Notes under the pieces: generated by a model
What the model saw: only the letters and a program-made list of their open reading frames with translations
Database searches by the model: none
What the model was told of the DNA's origin: nothing
From: Aspidapion aeneum
Taxonomy: Eukaryota; Arthropoda; Insecta; Coleoptera; Brentidae
DNA length: 64,000 bases
Assembly: GCA_963576565.1 (NCBI GenBank)
Contig: OY755038.1
Location: 204,263,013 to 204,327,012 of the forward strand
Direction: 5' to 3'
Made by a program: the position numbers and the translations under genes
In this document: positions 40,884 to 52,900 of the stretch, in pieces
Numbering within the stretch: position 1 is the stretch's first letter
Layout of the letters: the number at the start of each line of letters is the position of its first letter

Positions 40884-41736
40884 CAGGGTGTCCCAAATTC
40901 GTTGTTTTTTTGTGGTGTCGGGTATTTCTAGAGGAGAAAGAAAAAAACTGAGCCCCTTTTGCGACGCTCAAATTTTAAGAGAAGCCTAAAGGTGAAAACT
41001 ACATTTAGATATAGCAAGCCGTTTTTAAGCTACGGAGTGTTTTTGTCTGCATTTTGCTTTTGTGTAAATAGCTTTCTTGTAGATCTTTTCTTGAAGAATT
41101 GACAGATGTCAACGGTTTTTATTTATCTCTTTTGGTTTTGAAAATATTGCATAAAGTTGTGATTTTTCTTACAGAATAACTCTAAAACTCTCTCTAAAAT
41201 TTCCTTTAAAATGATGTATCACATTCAATATTTTAATTTTTAATTTTTTTTATTGTTTTCTTTATTTTTATTTTTTAATCACCTCTTTATTATTTTTTTA
41301 TTTTTATAATTTTATAATATTAAAATATTTTAAACCCATTAAGCGAACTATAATATGTGGTCAAAATAAAAAAAAAAACAAAAATATAAAGAAATCCCAC
41401 TAATCCCATAAAGAAAAATTAATTTTATGTGATATCTCAAAAACTAAACGTGACAAATGAAATTTAATTTAACAGTTGAATTCCTCTTAAAAAAGTGTCT
41501 AAAGAATGTTTTCACAGAAATAAAAATATTAATAAATAAACAAGTTATAGACCCCTTCCCAAAATGCAGACTTTTTAAAAACACCCCGTAGTTTAAAAAC
41601 GGCTTGCTATATCAAAATGCGATTTTCACCTTTAAGCTTCTATTGAAATTTGAGTTTCGCAAAGGTTGATCAGGTTTTTTTAGCTCCTCTAGAAATACCC
41701 GAAACTCCCCAAAAACATCGAATTTGGGACACCCTG
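40884..41736. mobile_element. CAGGGTGTCCC element with TA flanks
   Basis: CAGGGTGTCCCAAATTCG and its exact inverse end the element, with TA on both sides (40882-40883, 41737-41738). The inverted arms extend inward for more than 150 bp (TCTAGAGGAG, AAGCCGTTTTTAA, CACCCCGTAG). Tc1/mariner-type by target and length; no transposase remains. Confidence 0.7.
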
Positions 41737-42109
41737 TACATGGTGACGGATAGAAAAAAATTATGTTGGCTTTTAAAGTTCATCATCATCATAATTAACC
41801 AAAAAAAATCTACAATTTATTATAGCCCTTTATATTCAATGGTAAAGTTGCTGAGTGCTCCGGTTATAAAAAACCACCCGGTACCTATATAAAATCATAC
41901 CTAAAAATTAGAATTGACCATTATTTTATACCTTGAATTTTTTATTATACGTTAAGCTCTTCGATCTCGCGCCAATCCCGGTATTCGCGCCAATAATTTA
42001 AATTAGACATTTTGACGTTAATTTTGGCGCATGCTCCTTTGATGGAATTCATCTCGGTATTTAACGACTCGTTGGTGATGCTTAATTATATGGCGCACTT
42101 TTTATCTTC

Positions 42110-42990
42110 CTAGCCCACGCAGCAATGGCTAGAGAAGGTATTAGGGACATTTTAGGTCGCGTATTTTACACTTTGTTACCGTTATTGTTATTACTGAGTC
42201 TGCGCATTAGCATCTTCTCGCTCCTATTTTGTTATGTACGGTAACGGTGCCCGGTACTTATGGTGGACGACCTTTAATGTTATTGCGCCGTTATTGCACC
42301 GTTATTGCTATATTTCTAACCAACCATTTCTTTTGCTATGGTTTGACTGTCCGCGTCCGCGTTTTTTGAGCTCTGGTTGGTCTGATTCTTATTAAATCAT
42401 GATTCACTGAACGCCAAATTAAAAATTTGGGAAATTCCTAAAAAAACATAAACAAACAAGTTGAGGTTATGTAAAACTACTAACTTGACACATGAACACC
42501 TGATTTCTGTTATGTTATTTTTATGTGATCCAAAATCTCTTTTTTTTGCCCTGAATGTTCCGTTAATCTTAGGAAAAATAACGGTAACAGCTGTCAAATT
42601 TTCTGTTATTTTAACTGACCGAAAATGTCCCTATTGTTTGCGAGGGATTTTATTTTATTTATATTTAGACATACCTTAGCAATATCGGCGTGAGGTTTGC
42701 CTGTGTGTGTGTGTATGTCTATCTGTAAACACTGTAACACGGTAGCTCTAAAACCGCTAAACCGAGTTTCATGAAATTTTCAGGTGAAATGGTGTTCGAC
42801 ACTGTTACGAGCTGATTAGATTTAAGTCAAAATCCATTAATGCTAATGAGTTTTTTGACAGTTTAAAAATTTACAATATGCTAACTTTTTAACGGAGCAT
42901 TGCATCAATATGCGGTTTCCGGAATGTAGTAGAATATATTTTTCTCAATAATTTGTGTTATAATCAAAAACTACATGGATCAGATATTTA
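42110..42990. repeat. interspersed repeat, uninterrupted copy
   Basis: GCCCACGCAGCAATGGCTAG, a (TG)n tract near 42705, GTGTTCGACACTGTTACGAG and AATATGCGGTTTCCGGAATG parallel the split copy at 7030-7310 and 9826-9900. The join at 42899-42912 (GCATTGCATCAATATG) is the empty site of the palindromic transposon at 7311-9825. An unrelated insertion or expansion lies at 42150-42680. Confidence 0.65.
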
Positions 42991-43134
42991 CAAAAAATTG
43001 TTTTCAATGCTGATATAGCATGGAGTTTACTTGGAATGTGCTAATGGGCTAGGAAGTTATCAGATCCGTTATGGATCCATTTATTGAAATTTTTTACAGG
43101 CACAGAGGTAAACTGTGCTAGTTTTTTTTCAGGA

Positions 43135-43195
43135 GGGGGGATCGGTTCAGTTGTGTTCGGTTCGGTTCGATTTGGTTCGGTTCGATTGATTAAAT
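43135..43195. repeat. GGTTCGG tract
   Basis: About 45 bp of GGTTCGGTTCGATTTGGTTC repeats, as in the interior of the GGCTCTG foldback elements but without their arms. Probably a remnant. A C14 homopolymer follows at about 43372. Confidence 0.55.
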
Positions 43196-43791
43196 TTGTT
43201 AATAAAACAAGAAATGTGATACAGACTATAGACAAACAAAAACTGGGTATCTCATGAAACTATAGCAATATTTTAGAAAACTAATATATTTTTGTAAATA
43301 ACATATTATTGTGGTATTTCTGTAAAACGATAATTTTTTGTTGATTTTTAAAATGTGGGCCCCTCCTACCACCCCCCCCCCCCCATCACCATGTTCCATC
43401 ACTGATTACTTAACTAATTTTTTACTGTTACCACTCTCTTTTTTTCTACATACCTAAAGTAACATTTTGAGCTCCTGAATTGTTCCTGCAATTTTGGACT
43501 ATTACCTAGAACTCACCCTGTATATATCAATATCTTCTTTTGTTTCTGGAAACTGTTATAAAATAAATGTAAAGCAAATGAAAAAGAAATATCATTAAAA
43601 ACACCCAAAACCATTTAGCTAACATTGCTATCGTCAGTCTACCTTTCCCTAGAGTCCCTAGATATATTATATCCAAATATGTCAACATACAGGGACTCTA
43701 CCTTTCCCCTGCCACTCAACTCGTTAGTAGGCCTTGTTTTCACGAAGGTAACTTTTTGACAGTTATCAGCTGTTTACTATAACAAATAGCA

Positions 43792-44401
43792 GGGCTATCA
43801 AAACGGACGGGCCACGATCCTCCACTTTGTTGACGTCATATCCGGGGCTGATTTTTTTTGATGGTCACGTTACAACACAGCTGATTATCTTTAAAGTATT
43901 GAAGTTGAAATCACGGTTTATGAATATTTGATTTTTTTAAAAATAAAGCCGGTTTTGAGATTGTTTTTACTATATTCTTTCAGAACAATTTTTTTTTAAT
44001 CTATAGTAATCCTTAATTTTTCATAGCCGTTTCATTCGCTCACACAAAAATTAAGTTTAAAGCAGAAGCGAATGTGACAACCACAGATGACAAAGTCAAA
44101 TACATGTCAAATATAACAGTTGTCATGTGGTACATGGCGGGTAATTTGAATTCAAAATAAGGATTGCTAAATCTTGAAGATTTTAACCTTTTAATCATAT
44201 TGTTTTCCTACAAAACTTTGGCGGAATATCGGGATGATGTCTGAGAATATTTCACTGAAATTTCGCGGAAATCTGTACCTAGTGCCATTTTGAAAATATC
44301 ATAAAAAACGTCTGACCTCCCATAAGACCCAATGTAAAATTCAGCCCCCGGAGAACAGCTGATTTTTTCAGGGTCGTGGCCTCTATTTTTGTGTTGGCCT
44401 T
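43792..44401. mobile_element. 610-bp DNA element with 9-bp duplication
   Basis: CAAATAGCA lies on both sides (43783-43791, 44402-44410), and the uninterrupted host repeat is at 28115-28123. The ends GGGCTATC...GGCCACGATCC and (inverted) CAAGGCC...GGCCACGACCC are only partly complementary. It has no long ORF. A second, left-truncated copy is at 48560-49057. A 9-bp duplication suggests a MULE-like integrase. Confidence 0.75.
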
Positions 44402-44650
44402 GCAAATAGCATAGGCCAACGAAAAAAAGTTGTCAAAAGTTGTTTCAAAAATAATGATATGAGCTGTAGTATTTGTCAATTGTTGTCAATTTTCAAGCAA
44501 CTGCCCTTCGTATATAATTCATTGCCACGAAATACTTGGGCGACATTGAAACATTTACTTTTTAATGTCAATGAAATATTGTAAATAAACATTTTTCGGA
44601 AATAATTTGTTAGCAAACGTATTTTTATAAATTACTAAGTAGATACAAAT

Positions 44651-44995
44651 ATGGCCTCAACATCTGAAGCAGAAGATCTACAAGAATCTACTGCAGACGC
44701 CAAATCTCTAGAACCAGACTCTAATCAGCAACTTGATGCTGAAGATCAGCAACTTGATGCTGAAGATGAGCCTCCAACCGCAAATACAGACACAGCTCAA
44801 ACCACGGAATCAATAAACAGTATGGCAGTTTTATTTTCACCCACCGAATTTCTTAAAATAGTTTATGAAAATCGATACTATCGTCAAATCACAAAAAGTG
44901 TTTTGGTATTTCTTCTGGCATTAAAGATGGCCCGAGAAAGTCAGAAGATGGTAATCCCTATGAATGAATATGTACCGTTTGCAAATAAATGTTAA
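44651..44995 (+). CDS. unrecognised 114-aa protein
   Basis: I do not recognise this protein. Residues 1-60 are acidic and Glu/Asp/Gln-rich with an internal duplication (QQLDAED twice). Residues 65-105 are ordered-looking, with FLKIVYENRYYRQITKS followed by a short hydrophobic helix, VLVFLLALKMA. The start context ACAAATATGG is acceptable and the stop is TAA. There is no intron inside and no signal peptide. Composition and codon order look coding, unlike the surrounding AT-rich DNA. It sits 250 bp after the element at 43792. It could be a small host gene, a retrogene or one exon of a larger gene. Confidence 0.5.
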   Translation: MASTSEAEDLQESTADAKSLEPDSNQQLDAEDQQLDAEDEPPTANTDTAQTTESINSMAVLFSPTEFLKIVYENRYYRQITKSVLVFLLALKMARESQKMVIPMNEYVPFANKC

Positions 44996-45248
44996 AAAAT
45001 TAAAAATTCTAACTACATTATGTCATAAACTAATAGTTTATGATTATGTTGTTTATTTTTTAAGTAACGAATACTATATCCTAAGAGACCAGGACTTCTA
45101 ACTGAATGTGACCTGAATCGACGTTAGATTTATAAAAATATAAATAATTGATAAAGCGTTGATCTATATCATACAACTTTGTTAACTCTGCTTAAATATA
45201 TCGGATAATGCAACATGGTGCTCTGTTATTTTTCCAATGGCGGCGCAC

Positions 45249-46207
45249 CCCACATAGCACAGGCACAATCACGTGTTTAACACGTAAAAAAGGCGTGAGA
45301 AAAAAAAACGTTGATTTTAAAAGCTGCTAGAAAAAAACGTTTATTTCATATATGAAAACAAGCTTAATAACGTTGATAAAAACTGCGTTTTAATAACGTC
45401 ATTATCAAATTAAAACATCAATGTTTTTACGTTATTTTCAAGTAATTTTTATCAACGGTAAAATCACATTAGATTCACGCCTTTTCTACACGAATTTTAA
45501 AACGCAACTTGGATGGCTTTTCTACCGAATATTTTTGAGATTTTACTGGCAGCAGCGCCACCTATTGTCGGGATTTTTCACTGACGAAATCTATTAGGCA
45601 GTGCTTTGGCCTCTAAACTCCAAAAGCCTGTTAATGAACTGATCCCTGATCCTCGATCACGACGCATCTGTTATTAACCTGATAAAGACACATTAATATT
45701 CTGTGAAAGTGTTTACTGTTAAAAAATCTCAAATCAATGTATATAGATAGATATACAGATATTTTGTCTTGCCTTGAGCGCCATCTTTAAAATTGTCTTG
45801 AAGTGTTGTAGTCTTAAACTAGTGAACTTTTATAACTTCCTTTCGCGTCTCTTTTAAGTTAAAAAAATGTTATTAAAAAAACGTGACCAAAAAAGACGCA
45901 GAAAGTTAGTAGGTTTGAGAAGTCTTAATCTAGTGGCGTTTTAGAACATGTTGTGGAGGACTTTTCAAGTGTGAATTTGGTACATGAAAATAACGAGGGT
46001 AAAAAACACGTTATATACACAGCACCAGAAACTTTAGGAAAAAGTACATTTTTATAGCTTGATTTCCCCTTTTTTTAAATTTATCTTCAAGCATGTAGAT
46101 TTAACAAAATAAATATTACATGATATGAGGTTGTTTTTAAGTAAAAAAAACTTTGTTATTTTTGTTTGCGTTAATTTAACGTTGATGTGATTTTTGTGCT
46201 ATGTGGG
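45249..46207. mobile_element. CCCACATAGCACA-ended DNA element, about 960 bp
   Basis: CCCACATAGCACAGGCACAA at the left matches the inverse of TTTTTGTGCTATGTGGG at the right. Short A/T-rich ACGTTATT-type hairpins lie inside (45360-45480). No transposase ORF and no clear target duplication. Confidence 0.6.
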
Positions 46208-46403
46208 ACAGTGGGCTCTTGGATCTGATTTTTGGCCAAAAGTAGAAAAAAAAAAGGTTTTTTGACAATATTTTGTTATAAAGTAAGCAAAATATAGTTT
46301 AAATAATTTCAAAACTATTTTATTAGCAAGAAAATATTAATTATGAATCAAAATGGCGGATCTAAAATGGCAAAGATTCCTATTTATAATTTTTGACTCA
46401 CAA

Positions 46404-47374
46404 CAAGGTCTTTATACTTTTACACAGGTTGCTTACAGAAACGACTGGAACTGCGTCATCGGGTTTCCATTAAACACATGGTATGAGGCAACCCGGTGAC
46501 ATAGATCATTTAATGTGATTACAGTTGGCTGGCCAGTCAGGTTCAATGACTTTTCAAATTTTCTAGGTAACCTGTAATAGTTATTTACCTAACTAGTGCG
46601 GAAAGTAATACTTTTACGCACGCGACGGCAGTTCGGGCACGCCGTCAAGGGCGGAAAAGGCACTTTCCGCAAGAGTTAGGTACAAAATTTTTCCTAGTTG
46701 CATAAAAAGCTTGGTTTTACATTTTAATATATTTGGTATTTTTTACATTAAAACAGCAAAAAACAATTTTTGTTTTCATTTTTAATTTAAACGAGTTTAT
46801 AAATAGTCTATAATAAGTCTGATTAGGCCTAAAACTCAATTTGAAATTTAGCGTGCGTAAAAGTATTTTTCACGCACGGCGTAATAAGTAATTACTTTTA
46901 CGCACGCTAATTTATAATTAAATTGTAGTGACTCTATATATTGCTTTTATGTCACTTGATATACTAGATGACACTGACAAGTTTATTTGATATTTACCGT
47001 CAGGCGTCAGGTTTTTAGTTTGATTTATCTTGGCGGTGTCAAAATGGATTTAGGAATTTGTGCTGGAAATTAAGATTTTGAACCAGAGTAAACTAATTAT
47101 TTTTTGAACTGCCAAGGTTCTTATTTGTTATTTTTACTAAATAAAATTATAATTATATACTGTTATAAAACCAACAAACTTGGCTCGAATTTATTCCGAT
47201 TATAAAAATGTAATTTTTTGTTGTTATTATAATTTCTATTTGGTCCAAATAGTCCAAATTTTTACGTGATTTTTTTTTACGCACGGCATGCAGGAAGTTG
47301 AACTTTCCACATGAAAATTGGTGCGGAAAAACGCGTTTTACGCTCGCAAGTAGAAAGAAAGTATAAAGACCTTG
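46404..47374. mobile_element. CAAGGTCTTTATAC-ended DNA element with 9-bp duplication
   Basis: CAAGGTCTTTATACTTTTAC and the inverse of AAAGTATAAAGACCTTG end the element. The flanks GACTCACAA (46395-46403) and GACTCACAC (47375-47383) match at 8 of 9. The motif CTTTTACGCACG or its inverse recurs near 46610, 46855 and 46895, with a shorter TTTTTACGCACG near 47270, suggesting subterminal binding sites or hairpins. No ORF. Confidence 0.65.
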
Positions 47375-47384
47375 GACTCACACT

Positions 47385-48065
47385 TAAAACTTAACATGGT
47401 GACTTCAAAATGGTGCACTTTCCCATTTATCTAGTTTGAAAGGGGCCACAAGCGTGCTCGCAAACCATTCGACGAAAGGTTCGGGGACTTTACCCCATCC
47501 AAACTAGTGTTTTGTTCGCTGCCGTTGGGCTTGCGCAGCTCAATGTTCATCGAAACGTTCAGGTCTATACGAAGCTTTACGTAACTTTTGCTTGTGTAAT
47601 TTTTTAGACTTTTTATAGATGATTTTTCTCAAAATGCTTGGTGTGTTCTCAAGAAAAAAGTTATTTAAATGTTTAAAACTTTTAAGTCGAATTAGTGAAT
47701 TTAATAACTCTATCCAAACCTCGCACAATGTGTGCTTAAATGTAAAAAAAGTTTCAAATTTGCAGTGATAACGCAAATAACCAAAGAAAAATTAAATTAT
47801 GGTTTTTCAATGCATGGACATCTAGTTATAAGGATTGTAGAAAAAATTTTAATACAGGAGCATCTTGAATTAATTTTTAATTTCTTAATTTTAGCTATTG
47901 ACCCATATCTCCTAAAATTCTATTCCGCAATTTTTTTGGCCCTGTAAATCAATGAAGAAAATATAACAAGTTTGGTTGAAATATGGCAAAAGAAGTAAAA
48001 TTTGATCTTAAATTTCTATTTTGAATGAATACTAAAGAAATACAAAATAAATCATATAGTAAATT
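47385..48065. other. stretch with nothing recognised
   Basis: Short ORFs on both strands near 47540-47950 lack motifs. Confidence 0.35.
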
Positions 48066-48068
48066 TAA

Positions 48069-48252
48069 CAAAGTATAAAAGGCAACTCCAAAGGGGTAAA
48101 GTCAACCACGGACACCGGTGTTTCGGAAAAAGGCATCTTTATCCTCAGCGTGGCTTACGTGACTACACTAAATCAAACTGACTACAAGAAACAAGGTAAA
48201 TCAAAAAGAACGTGTTTGACTTTACCCCTTTGAAGTTGCCTTTTATACTTTT
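48069..48252. mobile_element. palindromic MITE-like element, 184 bp
   Basis: AAGTATAAAAGGCAACT plus CAAAGGGGTAAAGTC is mirrored by GACTTTACCCCTTTG and AGTTGCCTTTTATACTT. Arms of about 38 bp with one or two mismatches. No clear target duplication. Confidence 0.65.
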
Positions 48253-48559
48253 TTAACCCATTATTTTCGGTTCCGAACCGACGCGACGCCGTGGAGACGG
48301 TAATAGCATGGTCTGGTTGAAGTGTGAAAGGTCTTTCTTCCTTATAGACCGGTGGACGTTTTTGTCCCGCCATCTACTGGACCTCCATGCACTGCGACCA
48401 CAAATGGATCTATTGTGTCCACGTACCTACATACTGAGTTTGACGAAAGTGGCATATTTTTTTTCCACCCAGTACATGAAAAAACTCTGCAGATTACAAC
48501 AATAAATGATTTAGGCTTAACACTTTGGCTCAAACATATACGAAGATGTCATTAAAATA

Positions 48560-49057
48560 CTGAAGTTGGAATGACGGTTCATGAATATTTCATTTTTTTT
48601 TAAATGAAGCCGGTTTTGAGATTGTTTTTACTATATTCTTTTAGAACAATTTTTTTAAAAGCTATAGTAATCCTTAATTTTTCAGAGCCGCTTCATTAGC
48701 TCACACAAAAATTAAGTTTAAAGCAGAAGGGAATGTGACAATCACAGATGACAAAGTCAAATACATGTCAAATATAACAGTTGGCATGTGGTACATGGCG
48801 GGTAATTTGAATTCAAAATAAGAAATGCTAAATCAAAAAGATTTTAACCTTTTAATCATGTTGCTTCCTTACAAAACTTTGGTGGAATATCGGGATGTCT
48901 GAGAATATTTCACTGAAATTTTGCGGAAATCTGTAGTGCTATTTTGAAAATATCATAAAAAAACGTCTGACCTCCCATAAAACCCAATGTAAAATTTAGC
49001 CCTCGGAGAACAGCTGATTTTTTCAGGGTCGTGGCCTCTATTTTTGTGTTGGCCTTG
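48560..49057. mobile_element. second, left-truncated copy of the 610-bp element
   Basis: It matches 43905-44401 in order (AGCCGGTTTTGAGATTG, GGTACATGGCGGGTAATTTG, CAGCTGATTTTTTCAGGG) and ends GTGTTGGCCTTG. The left end is missing; the 48255-48555 stretch before it is not recognised. Confidence 0.75.
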
Positions 49058-49603
49058 GTTGAAAGAATAAATAGGTTTCCCCTATTTTTTCATCCTTTTT
49101 GATTTACCTTCAAAATATGGTCACGCACTTTAAACTTGGCCACAAAATAATTGCATCATTGTAAAAATGGTTTGCCGCTTGCCGTTTAGGTCAAGATTAT
49201 TTTGTGAGACAAATTATAGTTACCTATAGTCTCTTATTTAGACTGTATAGAAGGTGGGCTGTACCACGCTATGCGGTTTTGCCCCGCCTTCCCCTACGAC
49301 CCCGCAGTATCTTGAGTGGCCCCCTTAAAACAGAAAAAAATGGATTTTATTTTAAAGAAACGATTTCCTGAATTATTTAGGAAACTCTATACATAAAACA
49401 ATGTAATCAACCCGTTAACAAATGAAGCAGACATTGAAGGTGATATATTTTCTGTCACGTCGAAAATCAACAAGCCCAAATTTTTTGTATAAATGTCGAC
49501 TTAAAAACTACTGAAAAATTCCATGTACGAAATTTGAATCGAAAAAATCTGGATGGGTAAAGTAAGAAAATTAGGAGTTAGGAAAAAATAGTTTTTTTTT
49601 CAC

Positions 49604-49908
49604 ATGGCTGCTCGTCTGAGCCCAAGAAATTCTGAAGTGAATGCTCTGGAACAAAGAGGATATTTGATCGGCAAGAAAATCGGGCAGGGTTCGTATGCCA
49701 CTGTTCATCTGGCTGACTATGTCGACAGCACTGGGCCAAAGAAAATGCGCCTGGCATGCAAAATCTTTGATAAAGAGAAGGCACCCAAAGATTTTCTAGA
49801 TAAATTTTTTCCAAGAGAACTGGACATCCTGACGAAAATTGAAAATCAACATATTATCCAAGTCCATAGCATTTTGCAAAGGGGTCCAAGAGTTTTTATC
49901 TTCATGAG
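49604..49908 (+). CDS. Tssk: testis-specific serine/threonine kinase, exon 1
   Basis: ATG in ACATGG context begins MAARLSPRNSEVNALEQRGY. The glycine-rich loop is GQGSYA (residues 27-32), the ATP-anchoring Lys is K53 in ACKIF, and the helix-C Glu is in PRELDIL (residue 72). The exon ends after two bases of an Arg codon at a GTAACC donor. The phase fits exon 2 at 54102. The start is supported because RGYLIGKKIG is the usual start of TSSK kinase domains and little precedes it. Confidence 0.93.
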
Positions 49909-52900
49909 GTAACCTTTATAATTAATTAAAGCAAGTTTTACTCGAATCGGTACTAATTCTTGACCCTTGGTTTTTAAAGTCCCTTTAAAGCCGAAGGGTC
50001 CAGAGAGCCGACGCGTCAGCGATGCGACGAGAGAACTGTCAAATTAAACTAACTATTAGTAGTCACTTTCAGTTTTTGAAATAATAATTAACAAAGTCTG
50101 GCGGCACGGAAGTGACCCTTCAAGTTCGCGCGGAAACTGCTTTACCATCCTTTCTTGAAACATTTCAGCCCATATTTGACCTATTTAAAACTCTACGAAA
50201 CTCAAACTTTGCACAGTCGTAGATTTTAATAGAGTTAATAATCCCTCCGTTTTATGGACTTTCATAAAGTAGTAAGGTAGTACGAAATTTTAAAAACGTC
50301 GAAATTGCCACTCACTCACTCACTCATGTATAGATCATCAAAATTCTGCTGTAATTCCAGACACGCTACAAAGGTGAAATTTGGCACACTGATAGAAATT
50401 GTGACCAAACCCTTGGAAAACATTAAAAAACTACAAAATTCTAATTCACTCCCATCCCCCATACATGTAAAGTTATGTAAAAGTAACATTGCCCACTTCC
50501 AGAGGCGCTAGAGAGCTGAGCTTTTGCAGACTGATAGGAAATATGATAAAACTATTGGAAAAAATTAAAAAGCTAAGTAAGCTAAGTAATAAGTAAGCTT
50601 TCAAAGATCGATAGGAACTATGATAAACTATAAAATAAAATTAAAAAACCCCAAAATTTAATTAACATCCCTCCCCTATAAGTGTAAAGTTATGTAAAAG
50701 TAACTTTCTGCACTTCCAAAAACGCTAGAGAGCTGAGTTTTGGAAGGCGCATAGGAACTATGATAAAACTATAGGAAAAAAATTTAAAAACAGCAACATT
50801 TTAATTTACTTTCCTCCCCTATAAATGTAAAGTTATGGAAAATTAACTTTGCCTACTTCCAGGAAGACTAGAGAGCTGAGATTTAGAAGGTTGATAGGAA
50901 CTGTGATAAAACCATAGGAAAATATAAAAAAACCTCAAAATTTTTAATAAGGCATTGTAAAAGTTTCGAACAATATTCCGCATATTTTACTTAATACTTT
51001 AAAACTTAAATATTATCGAAATCCTTTAAAAAAGAAGTGAAATCATAACAAGAACATTTCATGTAAAAAAAGCCAAGTACGCACAAGTGTTATAACGTAA
51101 AAAGAATTGAGATAAAAGTAAAGCCAAGTTCTCTAATACAAATTTCAAAATGAAGGTTCTTACTAGTTTGGAAATGTTTTTTAAAAATAACTATATATAA
51201 AAAAAATTACAACGTTAAATTTTCATATTTTATTTTGTTTAATTCTGTGGCTATTTGGCAAAAGTTGATAATTTACATAAATTAGTTTTGTTGCCTTACA
51301 TTTTATACGCTTATATCATCACACAAAAATTACATATACTTGTTTTAAACCCAAAATAGTAAAAATAAAATAACAACTAGCAATATTAAAAATGCCGAAC
51401 CGAACCCTCCCACCAAATAATCGATAAAGTGGGTTAAAATAGATTTTTCAGTAATACAAATAATAGGCCAGGCAAAAATTTAGGATTTCCAAATAATTGT
51501 ACCTGTTTACCAAAATTTGTATAAATATACAGTAGCGTTCTACGGTTCCAAGAACTTACTTCGTTAAGTTTTTTGTTAACTTTTCTGTGGCGCAGAGCCG
51601 ATTTACTAATATACGAGATTCGTACAAGCATAAGTTTCTTATTTATTATTTTTCTTCACAACGTGGACTACCCATACTGCCTACAATTTTTAAAAGCTGT
51701 TAAAATTTCTAAAAAAATAATGTACTACGTTATTACATTTTTTTTAAATTAAGGAAAAATATGAAAAGTATTTAGTTTGTCCAAAAAATTTGCAACTTAA
51801 AAAAAATCTATTTTTGTTTTTTAATTTCCAAAAGCAGAAAACAAAAAAATAAATAAAAGAATTTACACCAAAAAGTTTTTGGAATCTCTCGACTACTAAA
51901 AAAATCATAAAAAAAGGTACAATATGCTACAGAGGAAGCACGATAAGTTTTTATGCTGACAAAAACAGAACTAAATTGCATTTTCTTGAAGATATTGTAT
52001 TGACTCGGATTAATCAAATTTTCTTTAAAACCGGTACAACTATTTTAATGAGTTAAGCACCAGTTTATAGCAAGTTTATGGTGCCTTCACAGAAAAAAAT
52101 ACTCTGCCAATCTATGGGCACCTAAGCTCACACTAGGTACTATAGTTATAGTGTGTGCTAATATAATCAAAAACTGAAATATATTTTATTCAACTCCAGA
52201 CTCAATTACCTTTCGTTTGATACCACACAAGCCATGTTTTGACTTAAACTCAATTTTTTTTAATCTACCCCCCACCCTTTTTAAAAAAACTAAAATGTAG
52301 TTTGTTTAACTCCAGACTCAATTACCTTTCGTTTGATATCACACACGCCATATTTCCACTTAAACTCTAATTTTGACATCTACCCCCCACCCTTTTTTTA
52401 AAAATAAACTAAAATTCATTTTTTTTAACTCCAGACTTAATTACCTTTCGTTTAATATCACACACGCCATATTTTAGTTGGCTTGCGTTCGGTGGATTTT
52501 GTTCATTTTTAAATGGGACCATCACGGCCCAAGACTCAACTTAGGTATTAAATTTCATTAAAATCGGACAAGCGGTTTTTGAGTTATGCGGGTTGGTCGT
52601 TACAGACAGACATACAGACAGACAGACAGACAGCAAAACAAAAAAGTTTCAAAATCATCTGAAACGCAAAGATATATAAAAAATTTTGAAATCGGAGCAA
52701 CTTTTTTTTTCTCGAAAAAATTAGGATCACCATAGCTCACACTACTTATAGTAGTAGTGTGAGCTAATATAAAAAAATGTATATTTAAGGATAAGCCACA
52801 CAAATAATAAGAAATATTAAAATTTCCTATTTGGTGTCTTTTCATTCATAACATTGACATTTCTACTGGGGATTTTATCTGGTAATATTTTTTCGTTTCT

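Larger units (their letters stand above)
40438..42090. repeat. outer inverted repeat enclosing a zinc-finger-like ORF and a MITE
   Basis: GATGACGAGTCGTTAAATAC and CGAGATGAATTCC (40438-40470) are inverted at 42053-42086. No target duplication is evident. The interior holds the ORF at 40573 and the CAGGGTGTCCC element at 40884. It may be an old DNA transposon. Confidence 0.5.

Noticed and set aside
52600..52845. 81-codon minus-strand ORF with LSVCLYVCL
   Set aside because: The segment translates the (CAGA)n tract of an interspersed repeat.
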